64,000 nucleotides of DNA, taken from contig NC_015186.1 of NCBI RefSeq assembly GCF_000202835.1, positions 2,791,001 through 2,855,000 on the forward strand, given 5' to 3'. Under the pieces are notes generated by a model that saw nothing but the letters and a program-made list of their open reading frames with translations, did not search any database and was not told the origin of the DNA. Made by a program: the position numbers and the translations under genes. The stretch is from Acidiphilium multivorum AIU301 (lineage in GTDB: Bacteria > Pseudomonadota > Alphaproteobacteria > Acetobacterales > Acetobacteraceae). Shown here piece after piece: positions 1 through 13,096 of this stretch (within the stretch, counting starts at the first letter, position 1; every line of letters begins with the position of its first letter).

Positions 1-1040
1 CCTGTAAAGCCTGATGCCTTCAGGCGCCGCCAGAGTTCGGAACCAACCCTGCATCCTGCGTTCCACTCGGCCTCGAGCGTGAGCGACCAGGCATCGAGCG
101 CGCTCTGACGCTGCCGGAATGTATCGTGGCGCTGGCCGCTCAGGATCTTGCGGAACGTCTGGCACGACGCGCCGGTGGTGCGCGCCATCGTCTTGATCGG
201 CACGCCTCGCCCGGCAAGATCCACAATCTGTCGGTTGAGTGCCTGGCGAAGCTGAGTGCCATCCCACTGGATATGCTCGGCGCGGGTCAGGGTCGCGGGA
301 TGACCGGCCGCGCGGGTGCGGGCGTACGGCGCAGGCACTGCATCTCGGATCGAACCGCGCAAGCACACCGCAGACGCATTCTCGAACATGTGCCAGCGCT
401 CGGCTACCTGACGCGCCTGGGGCGCCGCTGCGGTGGCGGCAGCGCCATAGCCAGGGCCGCGATCACGGGGCAGATGATCTCGACCTGCGGGCTCTGCTCA
501 AGCCAGGCGGTCACGGTCTCGCGCCACCTGTCCGTCAACAGGTCGATGACCTGACGACTTCGAGATCGACGACGATGCCGCCGTCGCTATCCCCGCGGCG
601 CCAGGAGAAGTCGTCGATACCGATCACCCGCGCGGGCGGCGGTGGCTCTGTCAGCGGATCACCCCGCACACCAGCGCATTGCAGCGCCCGACCCACCGAC
701 CGTACCGGCGGCCAAATGCGGGTGCTAACAGCTCGCTGAGCGTTTGCCGCCGGCAAGAGGCGTGTCCGCACCGAAACGTCGTATCAATAGCCGAAGCTGG
801 ACCGCGCTCCCACTGACGGGCATTTCCGAGAGCATGCGATCGCGCCGGCTGTGGCAGGATGTCGACGGCGTGCCGTAGTCCGGACACGTTGCCTGCGAAG
901 CGGACAGCCGGCCCGACATCTGCACAACACCGCCAACGAGCATCTTGCGCTCCACGATCAAGCCCGGCAGCGACAGGCTGCTGTCCCACGTCTTTATACC
1001 CACCGACCTTTTCCTCCAGGCCATCTGGTAGCAGAAGTGG
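1..1040 (-). pseudogene. ISL3-family transposase remnant, several frameshifts, runs off the left edge
   Basis: Read on the minus strand, three frames together give an ISL3-type transposase. The N-terminal part (about 1024-725) has the zinc-finger-like stretch around CPDYGTPSTS and the segment PVSGSAVQLRLLIRRF. The middle (about 650-535) has the DDE-domain start GIDDFSWRRGD. The C-terminal part (540-1) contains LLTDRWRETVTAWL and a long tail that continues outside the window. No frame stays open through all three parts, so the gene is broken. It lies 3' of bchJ and probably marks a past insertion downstream of the bchEJ pair. The family call rests on remembered motif order; the exact IS is not identified. 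Confidence 0.75.
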
Positions 1041-1199
1041 GCAGACCACAGATCAATCCCCTCAAGGCCGCACGGCGTTTGGTTCAGACCCAGAACTGGG
1101 CGCCGAAATCGAAGGCGAAGCCCTCGCGGCGGCGAGGCCGGGTGGGTATCGGGCAGGCCGGTAGAGCATCATCCGCGCCGCCGGTCTATTGCCGGGAGA

Positions 1200-1688
1200 T
1201 CAGCCGCGCCGGATCGCGAAGACGCAGGCGGGGTGGCCGGCGGCGCGGCAGGCGGTTTCGCGCACGACAAGGTGGCGGTCGACCAGCGCCTGGAACAGCA
1301 CCTCGAAGGTGCCGGCGTGAAAGTCGCAGCCGGGACCGGCCGCGCCGGGCACCGCGATAGGGTTTGCCGCGAGGAACAGGCGCAGCCCGCCGCGCCAGGC
1401 GGCATCGAGCCCGTCCGGCATGCCGAAAGTCCAGGCGTGGCGGCGGATCGCCGCGACCAGCAGGCGGGCGGCGAGCGGCGCCGGGGCGGCGCGGAGCGCG
1501 AGGCGGACCGGGCGCGGAATCCGGTGCGCGAGGAGATAGCGCCCGGTCGCCTCGCCCGCCGCGCGCAGCACCGCCCCGCCCGGCCCGGCGCCGAGGCAGG
1601 CGCGCACCGCGCGGTGCAGCCCCAGCACCTCCGCCGCTGGGACCATCGCGGCGGGCGGATGGGCGAGATGGGGATCGGCGCCAGCCAC
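1200..1688 (-). CDS. bchJ: Bacteriochlorophyll 4-vinyl reductase-type protein BchJ (V4R domain)
   Basis: 162 aa from the GTG at 1688. The C-terminal V4R-type region ends CDFHAGTFEVLFQALVDR then VVRETACRAAGHPACVF, which is typical of BchJ. BchJ is linked to 8-vinyl reduction of chlorophyllide intermediates, or to their handling, in bacteriochlorophyll synthesis. The coding signal continues upstream in the same frame (IGPNAILQVFAALAAAGG, then a stretch matching the family) as far as a CTG at 1802 that overlaps the bchE stop. No ATG, GTG or TTG occurs between 1688 and the upstream stop. So the GTG start gives a protein shorter than I expect for the family (about 200 aa), and a CTG start or a lost start is possible. 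It is co-oriented with and probably co-transcribed with bchE. Confidence 0.8.
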   Translation of the reverse strand: MAGADPHLAHPPAAMVPAAEVLGLHRAVRACLGAGPGGAVLRAAGEATGRYLLAHRIPRPVRLALRAAPAPLAARLLVAAIRRHAWTFGMPDGLDAAWRGGLRLFLAANPIAVPGAAGPGCDFHAGTFEVLFQALVDRHLVVRETACRAAGHPACVFAIRRG

Positions 1689-1798
1689 GCGCGCGACCCT
1701 GGCAACGCAGGCTGGCCCGCCGGCGGCGGCGAGGGCGGCGAAGACCTGGAGGATCGCGTTCGGCCCGATGCGCGGCCCCGACGGATTGTCGAGCGCGG

Positions 1799-3361
1799 TC
1801 AGGGTGGTGGTTCCGCAGGGCTGGGCGCCTTGCTTGGGTGCCGCTTGTTGTCATGCATGGTGCGCCATTCGACCTGTTCCGCGCCGGCCCTGCTTCGCGC
1901 GCCGTCGAAATGGAAATCGACCTTGCGCTTCGATTGCGGCCCCCAGTAGCCGACCCGGCCGAGATCGTAGAATTTCCGCTCGAAGCCGGATTTCATGAAC
2001 GCCTTGAGGCAGCCGAGCAGGTAGCGCCGCCGCGCGCCGGAGCCGGCCCAGGGGTAGGAGAAGAACGCCTTGCGCATGTAGAAGCGGCGGTAATTGTGCA
2101 TCACCCGGTCGAGCAGTTCGGCGCGGTCCATTGCCGCGGGGCGGATGATCGGGGTGACGAAATTGTATTTCTCGTAGTCGAACACCTCGACCTTGTCGGC
2201 CAGGTCGCGGAACAGGTCGGAGAAGGGCCAGGGCGTGTACATCGACCAGTTGGCGAGATCGGGCGCCCAGTCGCGCGCCATGCGGTAGGTTTCCTCCAGC
2301 GTTTCGCGTGTTTCGTTCTCCAGCCCGACGATGAACTGCGCCTCGACCACGATGCCGGCGGCGCGCAGCAGGGCGATCGCCTTGCGGTTCTGCTCGATCG
2401 TGGTTTCCTTGTTGAAACGGTCGAGCTTCATCTGGGCGGCGGCCTCGGTGCCGAGGGAGACGTGGATGAGCCCGGCGCGGCGGTAGAGCGGCAGCAGCGC
2501 CTCGTCGCGCAGGATGTCGGTGACGCGGGTGTTGATGCCCCAGAGCAGGCCGACATCGCGTGCGATCAGCTCCTCGCAGAAGGCGACGAATTTCTTCCGG
2601 TTGATCGTCGGTTCCTCGTCGGCGAGGATGAAGAAGCCGACGCCGTGCTCATCGCGCAGACGCACGATTTCATCGACCACTTTCGAGGGATCGCGGTAGC
2701 GGTAGTCGCGCCAGAATTTCCATTGCGAGCAGAACGAGCAGGTGAAGGGGCAGCCGCGCGCCATGTTCGGGATGGCCACACGGGTGCCGAGCGGGATGTA
2801 GCGGTAGCGGTCCCAGTCGAGGATGCTCCAGTCGGGGGCGAGGGCGTCGAGATCCTTGACGGTGGGGGCGGCTTCGGTTGCGACGACCTTGCCCGCCTCG
2901 CGGAAGGCGATGCCGCGGATGTCGTGGCGGGTTGCCGCGAAATTCCCCGCCGCCACGGCACGGGCGAGATCGACGATGATCCCTTCGCCCTCGCCGCGGA
3001 CGATCACGTCGATCCAGGGGGCTTCGGCGAGAACCTGGCCATACATGAAGGTGGCGTGCACGCCGCCGAGAACCGTCAGCGCGCCGGGATGTTCCTCGCG
3101 CGCGATCTTGAGCAGGCGCTCGGCCTTGTAGATCGAGGGGGTGATCGCGGTGCTGCCGATGATGTCCGGCCGTTCGGCGCGGAGGATGTCGCGCAGGGCG
3201 TCGTCCGACAGGTCGTTGGTCATCGCGTCGATGAAGCGCAGATCGGTGAAGCCGGCGGATTTCAGCGCGCCGGCGATGTAGGCGGCCCAGGCGGGCGGCC
3301 AGTTTCCGGCGATTTCGGCGCCGCCCGAATGATAATTCGGATGCAACAGCAGGATCCGCAT
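1799..3361 (-). CDS. bchE: Anaerobic Mg-protoporphyrin IX monomethyl ester oxidative cyclase (radical SAM, B12-binding)
   Basis: 520 aa. BchE forms ring E of bacteriochlorophyll without oxygen, using a 4Fe-4S cluster, SAM and cobalamin. Visible order: N-terminal cobalamin-binding-type Rossmann region ([20 protein letters not shown] to about residue 130), then the radical-SAM core with C204-x3-C208-x2-C211 ([17 protein letters not shown]). The C-terminal helical region is also BchE-like. The ATG at 3361 follows a GGGAGGGA ribosome site; an upstream extension to 3409 would run through the promoter region and is rejected. bchJ follows directly. An FNR-type box and a PpsR/CrtJ-type operator lie just upstream, which suggests activation at low oxygen and repression by oxygen or light. 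Length and motifs look intact. Confidence 0.95.
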   Translation of the reverse strand: MRILLLHPNYHSGGAEIAGNWPPAWAAYIAGALKSAGFTDLRFIDAMTNDLSDDALRDILRAERPDIIGSTAITPSIYKAERLLKIAREEHPGALTVLGGVHATFMYGQVLAEAPWIDVIVRGEGEGIIVDLARAVAAGNFAATRHDIRGIAFREAGKVVATEAAPTVKDLDALAPDWSILDWDRYRYIPLGTRVAIPNMARGCPFTCSFCSQWKFWRDYRYRDPSKVVDEIVRLRDEHGVGFFILADEEPTINRKKFVAFCEELIARDVGLLWGINTRVTDILRDEALLPLYRRAGLIHVSLGTEAAAQMKLDRFNKETTIEQNRKAIALLRAAGIVVEAQFIVGLENETRETLEETYRMARDWAPDLANWSMYTPWPFSDLFRDLADKVEVFDYEKYNFVTPIIRPAAMDRAELLDRVMHNYRRFYMRKAFFSYPWAGSGARRRYLLGCLKAFMKSGFERKFYDLGRVGYWGPQSKRKVDFHFDGARSRAGAEQVEWRTMHDNKRHPSKAPSPAEPPP

Positions 3362-3383
3362 CCATCCCTCCCGGTGATTTTGA

Positions 3384-3432
3384 TATGTCAGGTTATAGTG
3401 ACAATTCAAAATGTCACTTTGATCTGCATCAA
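3384..3432 (-). promoter_or_regulatory. bchE promoter with FNR-type box and PpsR/CrtJ-type operator
   Basis: 3419-3432 is a perfect FNR consensus, TTGAT-N4-ATCAA. 3386-3403 is TGT-N12-ACA, the PpsR/CrtJ pattern, and 3399-3416 adds the mirror arrangement TGACA-N8-TGTCA. A -10-like TATAAC (minus strand, 3397-3392) predicts transcription starting near 3385. That places the FNR box centre at about -41 and the PpsR site over the -10 and start. The geometry fits FNR activation with PpsR repression, as known for bch genes in Rhodobacter. The motifs are seen directly; the start site is inferred. Confidence 0.8.
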
Positions 3433-3600
3433 GGAGGGGTGCCGAGTGATGACGCTTTCAGATGAAGTATATCATTTGATTACATAAAATATGATCATAT
3501 GGTGTCCATGTCGAAAGATTTGGGACTACGGAATGTTAGTCCTAGGTTCTGGACTCAGCAGACCCATGCCGTGACGGCGAGGACGAGGCATCTAACAGCA
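3433..3600. other. Intergenic, no gene seen
   Basis: Between the bchE promoter and the IS5-type remnant. The sequence is locally AT-rich (around 3470-3510) and I find no coding frame with family resemblance. The remnant may have carried its own end sequence here (around 3520-3600), but I could not define an inverted repeat. Confidence 0.4.
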
Positions 3601-4060
3601 AGAACGTCACGTGCGGCTTTGTCCTAGCGTGTGACGATGGCGCGCCGGTCCTTGAGCCTGCAGAAGGCGCACTCGATGAGATTGCCCAATCTGTAGGCGA
3701 CGGAGTCGAAAGCCGGTATGGCGCGGCGGTTGGGCATCGTCGAGATCACGAGCCTTGTGCCCTGCCGGGTGAGGAAGGCGCGGAGGTCATCGGCGTCGTA
3801 GGCCTTGTCGGCGATCAGGTCTTCTGGCGGCGGCATGGTCGGCAGAAGCGATCGGGCGCCGCTGATGTCGGATACCTGTCCCGGCGTCAGGAGGACGGCG
3901 GCGATGCGCACCCTGCTCATCCGCGGCGGCGTGGATCCTGGTCGTTCGTCCACCCCTCGATCGGCCGATCGCCGCCCATCGCGTGTCGTTCAGTCAGAAG
4001 CGGTCCGCCATGTTCCAAGCCCTGCGTGGAGGCTTGAATCTAACGCTCTGTAGTCACGGA
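3600..4060 (-). pseudogene. IS5-type (IS1031-like) transposase fragment
   Basis: Minus-strand frames carry DLIADKAYDADDLRAFLTRQG, then PNRRAIPAF and AYRLGNLIECAFCRLKDRRAI, the DDE C-terminal half of an IS5/IS1031-like transposase. A second frame upstream (about 4050-3940) gives HAMGGDRPIEGW and DQDPRRRG, matching the middle of the same protein after a frameshift. The N-terminal half is absent and the two parts are out of frame, so this is debris. Confidence 0.75.
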
Positions 4061-4135
4061 AATGGTACAGAACCTCGAGCATTTTCCGATCCTTCCAGAT
4101 CGGATGTAATGCTCGATTGTATTGATAAAGATGCT

Positions 4136-4400
4136 CTAACCGAACCCGGTGCCGCGAAAGCGGCGCTCGACCGCGTGGCGCGCCAGCTCCTTTACATCGG
4201 CAAGCCCGAGTTTGCCGCGGATCCGCGTGCAGTTGTTGGCGATCGTCTTGTAGCTCACCCCCATCGCATCGGCGATCTGGCCGATCGAATTGCCCATGCC
4301 GAGCAGATGGACGATCTCCGCCTGGCGCGGCGAGAGCGTGGCGTCGACCTCAGGCTCTCGGGACGGCTTCTGGCCAGCGCGCGCGAGGACATCCGGATCT
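4136..4400 (-). pseudogene. LuxR-type response regulator, C-terminal DNA-binding domain only
   Basis: Minus strand, ending in TAG at 4136-4138. The reading is LSPRQAEIVHLLGMGNSIGQ, then IADAMGVSYKTIANNCTRI and RGKLGLADVKELARHAVERR, a clear LuxR/FixJ-type helix-turn-helix. No receiver domain with its phosphoacceptor Asp is found upstream; the frame runs instead into kinase remnants. Together with the next entry it looks like a decayed two-component system of the NarL/UhpA type. Confidence 0.7.
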
Positions 4401-5110
4401 GAACACCGTCACCACCAGCATCGCACCGGCATGGCCTCGGCGTGTCGAACTCTATCTTGGTGAGAGAGAGTTGCGGACCGACATCGTCGTGCAGGTCACG
4501 GCAAGGTCGACCCGCTCTTCCTCCTGAATCCGGTCCATCTGATCCTGAGCTGGCGTGCCTCGGCCGCGCGTGCCGCGAGGCCGCGCACCAGACCGTTGAA
4601 GGCGGCGACCAACGAGCGCCGTTCACGCGGGCCGGCGGTGCGGCCGGCGCGCAGATCGGCGATGCCGCTTGCCAGCTTGGCGAGCGGCGCCAGGATCCAG
4701 CCGATCAGCCGCCAGCCCAGCAGCAGGGAGGCGCCAACGAAGAGAACGACGAACAGCGTGTCATCCGAGATGTTGGCTCACACCTCGGATGTCTCGTCGC
4801 GCGCCGAGAGATCCAGCACGATGATGTCGTGGGCTCCCGCAGTCGCGACGCCGCGAGTTCCCGGCGCGCGGAATCGTAAAGCATGGCGCGGATGTTGCGC
4901 GAGCCGTCGAAGATATGCACGAGGCCGCGCAGAACGCCGTTGCGATCCGGCCGGTCGCGCAACAGCCGGAAATCGTTCAGAACGGTTGCTTTCGCGACCT
5001 CCTGCGCCGCGTTCAGCTCGGCATGCACATGCCGTCATCCGTTCCAGATGACGACGGCGCCAAGCGTGACCAGGATGATGCCGAACATGACCCGCATGCG
5101 CAGCGACATG
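4400..5110 (-). pseudogene. Sensor histidine kinase remnant (HisKA_3/UhpB type), frameshifted
   Basis: Pieces in different minus-strand frames: a hydrophobic N-terminus (MRVMFGIILVTLGAVVIW, about 5094-5040), a periplasmic-type stretch (LNAAQEVAKATVLNDFRLLR then HIFDGSRNIRAMLYDSARRE, about 5020-4850), and the phosphoacceptor motif DLHDDVGPQLSLTKIEF near 4480-4430. The ATPase domain is missing. The HDDVG box is typical of kinases paired with LuxR-type regulators, which agrees with the neighbouring regulator fragment. Frameshifts and deletions make this non-functional. Confidence 0.6.
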
Positions 5111-5185
5111 AAAGTTGCCGCGCATGACCTCGCCGGCACGGGGCGCGTCAAATCCGGCAGTCTTGCCGGGGCGGCGGCATCGGCG

Positions 5186-5941
5186 TCAGGTCCCTCCGTG
5201 GAAGGCTTGCACCGCCGCCGAGGCGCCCTGCGCGATGAAGGCGGCATCCGAGCCGACGGTGACGAGATCGAAACCCGCATCGACCATCTTGCGCGCATAG
5301 GCGGCCGAGCCCGTATGCACCGCGGCACGCTTGCCGTGGTGTTTGGCGCGGGCGAGGATATGCAGGATCGCGTCGTGAACGGGAGAGTCCACCGGATCGA
5401 ACCGCGGCGCCTCGCCGAGCGACAGCGCGAGATCGCTCGGGCCGATATAGACCGCGTCGAGTTCCGGAAGCGAGACGATGTCGTCGATCGCCTCAAGCGC
5501 CGCGCGGGTCTCGATCATCGCGAAGCCTGTCACCATGTCGTTGGCGCGCTGGGCATAGTCGGCGCCATGGATCAGCGCGGCGCGGATCGGGCCGTAGCTG
5601 CGCCGGCCGCGCGGCGCGTAGCGCAGGCAGGAGACGAAGGCTTCGGCCTCGGCGCGGGAATTGATCATCGGGCAGATCACGCCGAGCGCGCCGGCGTCGA
5701 TCGACTTCATGACGATGCCGGGCTCGAACCAGGGCACCCGCACCATCGGGATCACCCCGGTCGTCGTGATCGCGGTGAGCATCCGAACCGCGTCGCCATA
5801 CTCGATCAGCCCATGCTGCATGTCGACCGTCAGGCTGTCCCAGCCCTGACGCGCCATGAGTTCGGTGGCGAACCCGGCCGGAACCGACAGCCAGCCGTTC
5901 AGCACGGCACGGCCCGACTCCCAGATTTGCTTGAATGTCAT
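5186..5941 (-). CDS. HpcH/HpaI aldolase family protein
   Basis: 251 aa, a class II pyruvate-type aldolase of the HpcH/HpaI (2,4-dihydroxyhept-2-enedioate aldolase) family, which cleaves or forms 4-hydroxy-2-oxo acids with a divalent metal. Motifs: DMQHG near residue 40, CPMINS (metal/substrate loop), AMIETRAALEAID (metal-binding Glu) and YIGPSDLALSLG. The start at 5941 follows AGGAG (GGAGGAGCGG); the frame is open upstream but lacks a better ribosome site. It is a paralogue of the gene at 32357, which shares NGWLS, the CPM loop and IGP(S/A)DL. The substrate is unknown and the gene stands alone, divergent from pcp. Confidence 0.85.
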   Translation of the reverse strand: MTFKQIWESGRAVLNGWLSVPAGFATELMARQGWDSLTVDMQHGLIEYGDAVRMLTAITTTGVIPMVRVPWFEPGIVMKSIDAGALGVICPMINSRAEAEAFVSCLRYAPRGRRSYGPIRAALIHGADYAQRANDMVTGFAMIETRAALEAIDDIVSLPELDAVYIGPSDLALSLGEAPRFDPVDSPVHDAILHILARAKHHGKRAAVHTGSAAYARKMVDAGFDLVTVGSDAAFIAQGASAAVQAFHGGT

Positions 5942-6053
5942 CCGCTCCTCCGCTCGATGAGCAGGCAGAATTCCACACTCGCGCGGCGGAGACAAACTGG
6001 GGTAGCGCCGCTGCCCGGTGGCGTCGGCATGCGCCGGTGCCTATATCGAAGGC

Positions 6054-6698
6054 ATGAAAATCCTCGTCACCGGGTTCGAGCCGTTCGGCGGCGACAGCGT
6101 CAATCCCTCCGCCCTGCTCGTCGAGCGACTTGCCGCGGAACCTGTCGCCGGCACCGAGACCCGCCGGCACGTCCTGCCCTGCGCGTTCACGCCGCTCGAA
6201 AGCGCCCTGCGCGAGGCGATGACGGACTGGGCGCCCGACGTGGTGATTGGTTTCGGCCTCGCCACCGGACGATCGGGCATCAGCATCGAGCGGGTGGCCA
6301 TCAACCTGGTCGACGCGCGCATTCCCGACAATGACGGCAATGCGCCGATCGACGAGCCTGTCGCCTTCGACGGCCCCGCGGCGTATTTCAGCACTCTGCC
6401 CGTCAAGGGCGCGCTGCAGGCGGTGCGCGCGGCCGACATACCCGTCGCCGTCTCGCATACCGCGGGCACCTTCGTGTGCAACGCCACCTTCTATCTCGCG
6501 CAGCACATCGCGGAGACAATGGCCCGGCCGGCTCTGGTCGGGTTCGTGCATGTGCCCTGCTTGCCGGATATGCCCGCCGCCCAGGACGGCGCCGCATCCC
6601 TGCCACTCGATCGGATGATCGCGGCAGGCCGCGCCGTGATCAAAGCGTGTCTCGATGGCAACACCGGACCGCGAATTAGCGGCGGAACGATTGCATAG
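6054..6698 (+). CDS. pcp: Pyrrolidone-carboxylate (pyroglutamyl) peptidase
   Basis: 214 aa, peptidase family C15, removing N-terminal pyroglutamate from peptides in the cytoplasm. The protein opens MKILVTGFEPFGGDSVNPS, the family signature. The catalytic Cys lies in SHTAGTFVCNATFYLAQ and the catalytic His in GFVHVPCLP; the Glu of the triad is expected in the central region. Length is normal for the family. The ATG at 6054 is chosen over an upstream in-frame ATG because the family signature begins there. Confidence 0.93.
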   Translation: MKILVTGFEPFGGDSVNPSALLVERLAAEPVAGTETRRHVLPCAFTPLESALREAMTDWAPDVVIGFGLATGRSGISIERVAINLVDARIPDNDGNAPIDEPVAFDGPAAYFSTLPVKGALQAVRAADIPVAVSHTAGTFVCNATFYLAQHIAETMARPALVGFVHVPCLPDMPAAQDGAASLPLDRMIAAGRAVIKACLDGNTGPRISGGTIA

Positions 6699-6751
6699 AT
6701 TGCGATTTCCGCAACATTTGGCTACAAAATCATGGTGTTGCCGATCTGACA

Positions 6752-6782
6752 CAAAAAAATCCCCGCCGGCGGACCGGCGGGG
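6752..6782 (-). terminator. Intrinsic terminator for minus-strand transcripts
   Basis: A perfect 9-bp GC stem (6761-6769 with 6774-6782, loop CGGA) is followed on the minus strand by a run of seven U (plus-strand A run at 6753-6759). The direction means it ends transcripts coming from the hydrolase at 6995 or from the hairpin region next to it. Stem and U tract are seen directly. Confidence 0.8.
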
Positions 6783-6990
6783 AAGTCAACAGGGAGGCTT
6801 CACGTCTGGGAGACGTCGGGATCCGAAGATCCCTATCCGGTCGGTCAGGACCGGATCACTCGCGGCATCTCTGCCGAACTCTCGACCGGAGCAACCGGCC
6901 TGTCTGTCACATAAGACGGCACAGACGGGAATAAAGGGTTCACTCTGTGAACCCGCCATGAATTTATCGCATAACCTGCATAAGTCGCCT
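6783..6990 (-). ncRNA. Candidate structured RNA: row of consecutive hairpins upstream of the terminator
   Basis: No gene lies here. Instead there are successive perfect inverted repeats: 6802-6816 (6 bp, loop GGG), 6818-6833 (6 bp, tetraloop CGAA), 6835-6856 (8 bp), 6863-6876 (5 bp), 6902-6926 (6 bp) and 6936-6954 (8 bp, loop TCT), leading into the terminator at 6761-6782. This packing is more than GC content alone would lead me to expect. It may be a 3' UTR of the hydrolase gene or a separate small RNA. No known RNA family was recognised. Confidence 0.4.
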
Positions 6991-6994
6991 TTCG

Positions 6995-7831
6995 TCAGAT
7001 CGCGCCCGCAAATTCGGCGAGTTCCCCGTTGAACCGTTCAGCAAATTCGTATTGTGGCGTGTGACCGCATTCCGGATACAGAGACAACCGTCCCTCAGGG
7101 ACGGTTGCGGCAATATGCTCGGCCATCGACGGCAGAACAATCGCATCCTCATCCCCCTGGGTGATCAGCACCGGACGGTCGAGTTCGGCCAATGTCCTTG
7201 TGAAATCGAGCGTCCGCATCAGCAGGAAGGCGCGGATCGCGGGTGGCGTGAGCGCGAACGCGACCAGCGCGCGCTCGGCATCGGCCGGCGGCAGCGGGCG
7301 ATGCGTGGTGGCGTGGATCACGCTGCGCGCCCCCTCGATCATCACGGCGGGATCGTCGCTGGCCGCCATCAAGGCCCCCTCGATGAAGCGGCGACCGATA
7401 TTGACGGGCGGGTTCGACGAAATCACGGCGGCACCCACGAAGTTTACAGCGCTCACATTCTTGGTGCCATGGCGGGCCAGATAATCGCCGATCACGTAGC
7501 CACCATAGCTCGCGCCCACCAGAACCGGCCGCCTGAGCCCGAGCGCGATCATCACCGCCGCGATATCGTCGGCCCAGTGGGCGCTGGTCTGGTACATCGC
7601 GGGATCGAGCGGTTTGTCGGAAAACCCGTGCCCGCGCAGGTCGATGCAGACCAGGCGGAACCGCTCGCGTAGCGCGCTGTCGAACTGCGACCGCCATGCA
7701 AGGTAGCAGGACGACCAGCCATGGATGAACAGGATGGGTTGCGCGTGCTCGCTCCCCCATTCCCGCACATGCAATCCGACACCGCCCGAGCCCATCACCC
7801 GATGGACCCGGCCGGCCTCGTGCTCGATCAT
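6995..7831 (-). CDS. Alpha/beta hydrolase
   Basis: 278 aa from the ATG at 7831. Alpha/beta-hydrolase fold: oxyanion HGWSSCYLAW, RGHGFSDKP, nucleophile elbow VGASYGGYVIGDYLARHG (Ser), acid in the ITQGDEDAIV strand, and the His in ECGHTPQYEFAE. The frame is open upstream to a TTG at 7855 directly abutting the acsA stop, so translation coupling to acsA is possible. The substrate is not predictable; haloperoxidase- or epoxide-hydrolase-like relatives have this layout. Confidence 0.85.
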   Translation of the reverse strand: MIEHEAGRVHRVMGSGGVGLHVREWGSEHAQPILFIHGWSSCYLAWRSQFDSALRERFRLVCIDLRGHGFSDKPLDPAMYQTSAHWADDIAAVMIALGLRRPVLVGASYGGYVIGDYLARHGTKNVSAVNFVGAAVISSNPPVNIGRRFIEGALMAASDDPAVMIEGARSVIHATTHRPLPPADAERALVAFALTPPAIRAFLLMRTLDFTRTLAELDRPVLITQGDEDAIVLPSMAEHIAATVPEGRLSLYPECGHTPQYEFAERFNGELAEFAGAI

Positions 7832-7855
7832 CCCGCTCACTTCGGCGCCGGTCAA

Positions 7856-9790
<1,935 letters not shown>

Positions 9791-9874
9791 GCCTGGTTCC
9801 TCCTTAAATTTCTTTCGAGTATGGCAAGTTTCCCTGAAATCTGAAAGTGCTGCGGTGCAAAAACCGCAGCGCCG

Positions 9875-12148
<2,274 letters not shown>

Positions 12149-12295
12149 ATCCGGTGCCCCCCTGAGTGGAGCAAGAATGCGCGATCAGGGCGGCCCGGAC
12201 AACCGGGCTTTCACATGGCAGGATAGCGATGACGAATTTGTCAGCAGGCGAAATGACCTCGCCCGGTGCGAGCCCGGCGTCCCGGCTCGGAAATC

Positions 12296-12381
12296 TGGTG
12301 CGGTCGAGAAGACTCGAACTTCCACAGGGTTTCCCCCACAAGCACCTCAAGCTTGCGCGTCTACCATTCCGCCACGACCGC
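12296..12381 (-). tRNA. tRNA-Leu(GAG)
   Basis: Minus strand, 86 nt including an encoded CCA. The acceptor GCGGTCG (12381-12375) pairs with CGACCGC near 12306-12300. The anticodon stem CAAGC/GCTTG holds the loop TTGAGGT with anticodon GAG. A long variable arm (GTGGGG...CCC) and the T-arm GTTCGAGTC are as expected for a class II leucine tRNA. Confidence 0.95.
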
Positions 12382-12405
12382 CTCGTAGCGGGAGCGCTAT
12401 AGCCG

Positions 12406-13092
12406 ATGGATCGCGCGGTATCAACAACCACGAATGCGGTCGAATGGGCAAAAGCGCCCGGATTGACCGATTATCCCTCTGCGCTGGCGGAAATGCAGGC
12501 CCGCGCGGCGGCGATCCGGGCGGGAGAGGAGGCGGAGCGGGTCTGGCTGGTCGAGCATCCGCCGCTTTACACGGCGGGAACCTCGGCGCGGGACGCCGAT
12601 CTGCTGCACCCCGGCGATGCGCAGGTTTTCCGCAGCGGGCGCGGGGGGCAATGGACCTATCATGGCCCCGGGCAGCGCGTGGCCTATGTCATGCTCGACC
12701 TCTCCCGGCCGCACGGCCGCGTTCCGGCGCGGGATGTGCGCGGGTTCGTCGCCGGGCTCGAAGCCTGGCTGATCGACACGCTGGCCGGGTTCGGCGTGCG
12801 TGGCGAATTGCGCGAGGGGCGCGTCGGCATCTGGGTGGCCAACCCGTTGGGCGGCGAATCGAAGATCGCGGCGATCGGCGTGCGGGTGTCGCGCTGGGTC
12901 AGCTATCATGGGATCGCGCTGAATGTCGCGCCAGACCTGGGGCGATTCGGCGGCATCGTGCCCTGCGGCATCAGCGAGCATGGCGTGACGTCGCTGGCGG
13001 CACTCGGCGTCACCGCGACGCTGGATGCGGTCGATGCGGCGCTGGCCCGGTCATTCGAGCGGGTCTTCGACGCGGCGCCGCAGCCGGTTTGA
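12406..13092 (+). CDS. lipB: Octanoyl-[ACP]:protein N-octanoyltransferase
   Basis: 228 aa. It transfers octanoate from ACP to lipoyl domains, the first step of lipoate synthesis. Motifs: [36 protein letters not shown], the Lys-containing [13 protein letters not shown] with SYHGIALNV, and the catalytic Cys in [14 protein letters not shown]. Start and length agree with LipB. It is convergent with the flippase gene, ending 5 nt from its stop. Confidence 0.95.
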   Translation: MDRAVSTTTNAVEWAKAPGLTDYPSALAEMQARAAAIRAGEEAERVWLVEHPPLYTAGTSARDADLLHPGDAQVFRSGRGGQWTYHGPGQRVAYVMLDLSRPHGRVPARDVRGFVAGLEAWLIDTLAGFGVRGELREGRVGIWVANPLGGESKIAAIGVRVSRWVSYHGIALNVAPDLGRFGGIVPCGISEHGVTSLAALGVTATLDAVDAALARSFERVFDAAPQPV

Positions 13093-13096
13093 GGTT

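Noticed and set aside
1364-3487. Long plus-strand open frame of 707 codons opposite bchE
   Set aside because: Antisense of a well-supported gene in GC-rich DNA; no family resemblance.
6960-7000. A TCGCATAA ... TAAGTCGC motif resembling the 28-bp sites
   Set aside because: Arms are not inverted and the right arm lacks TTATGCGACA.
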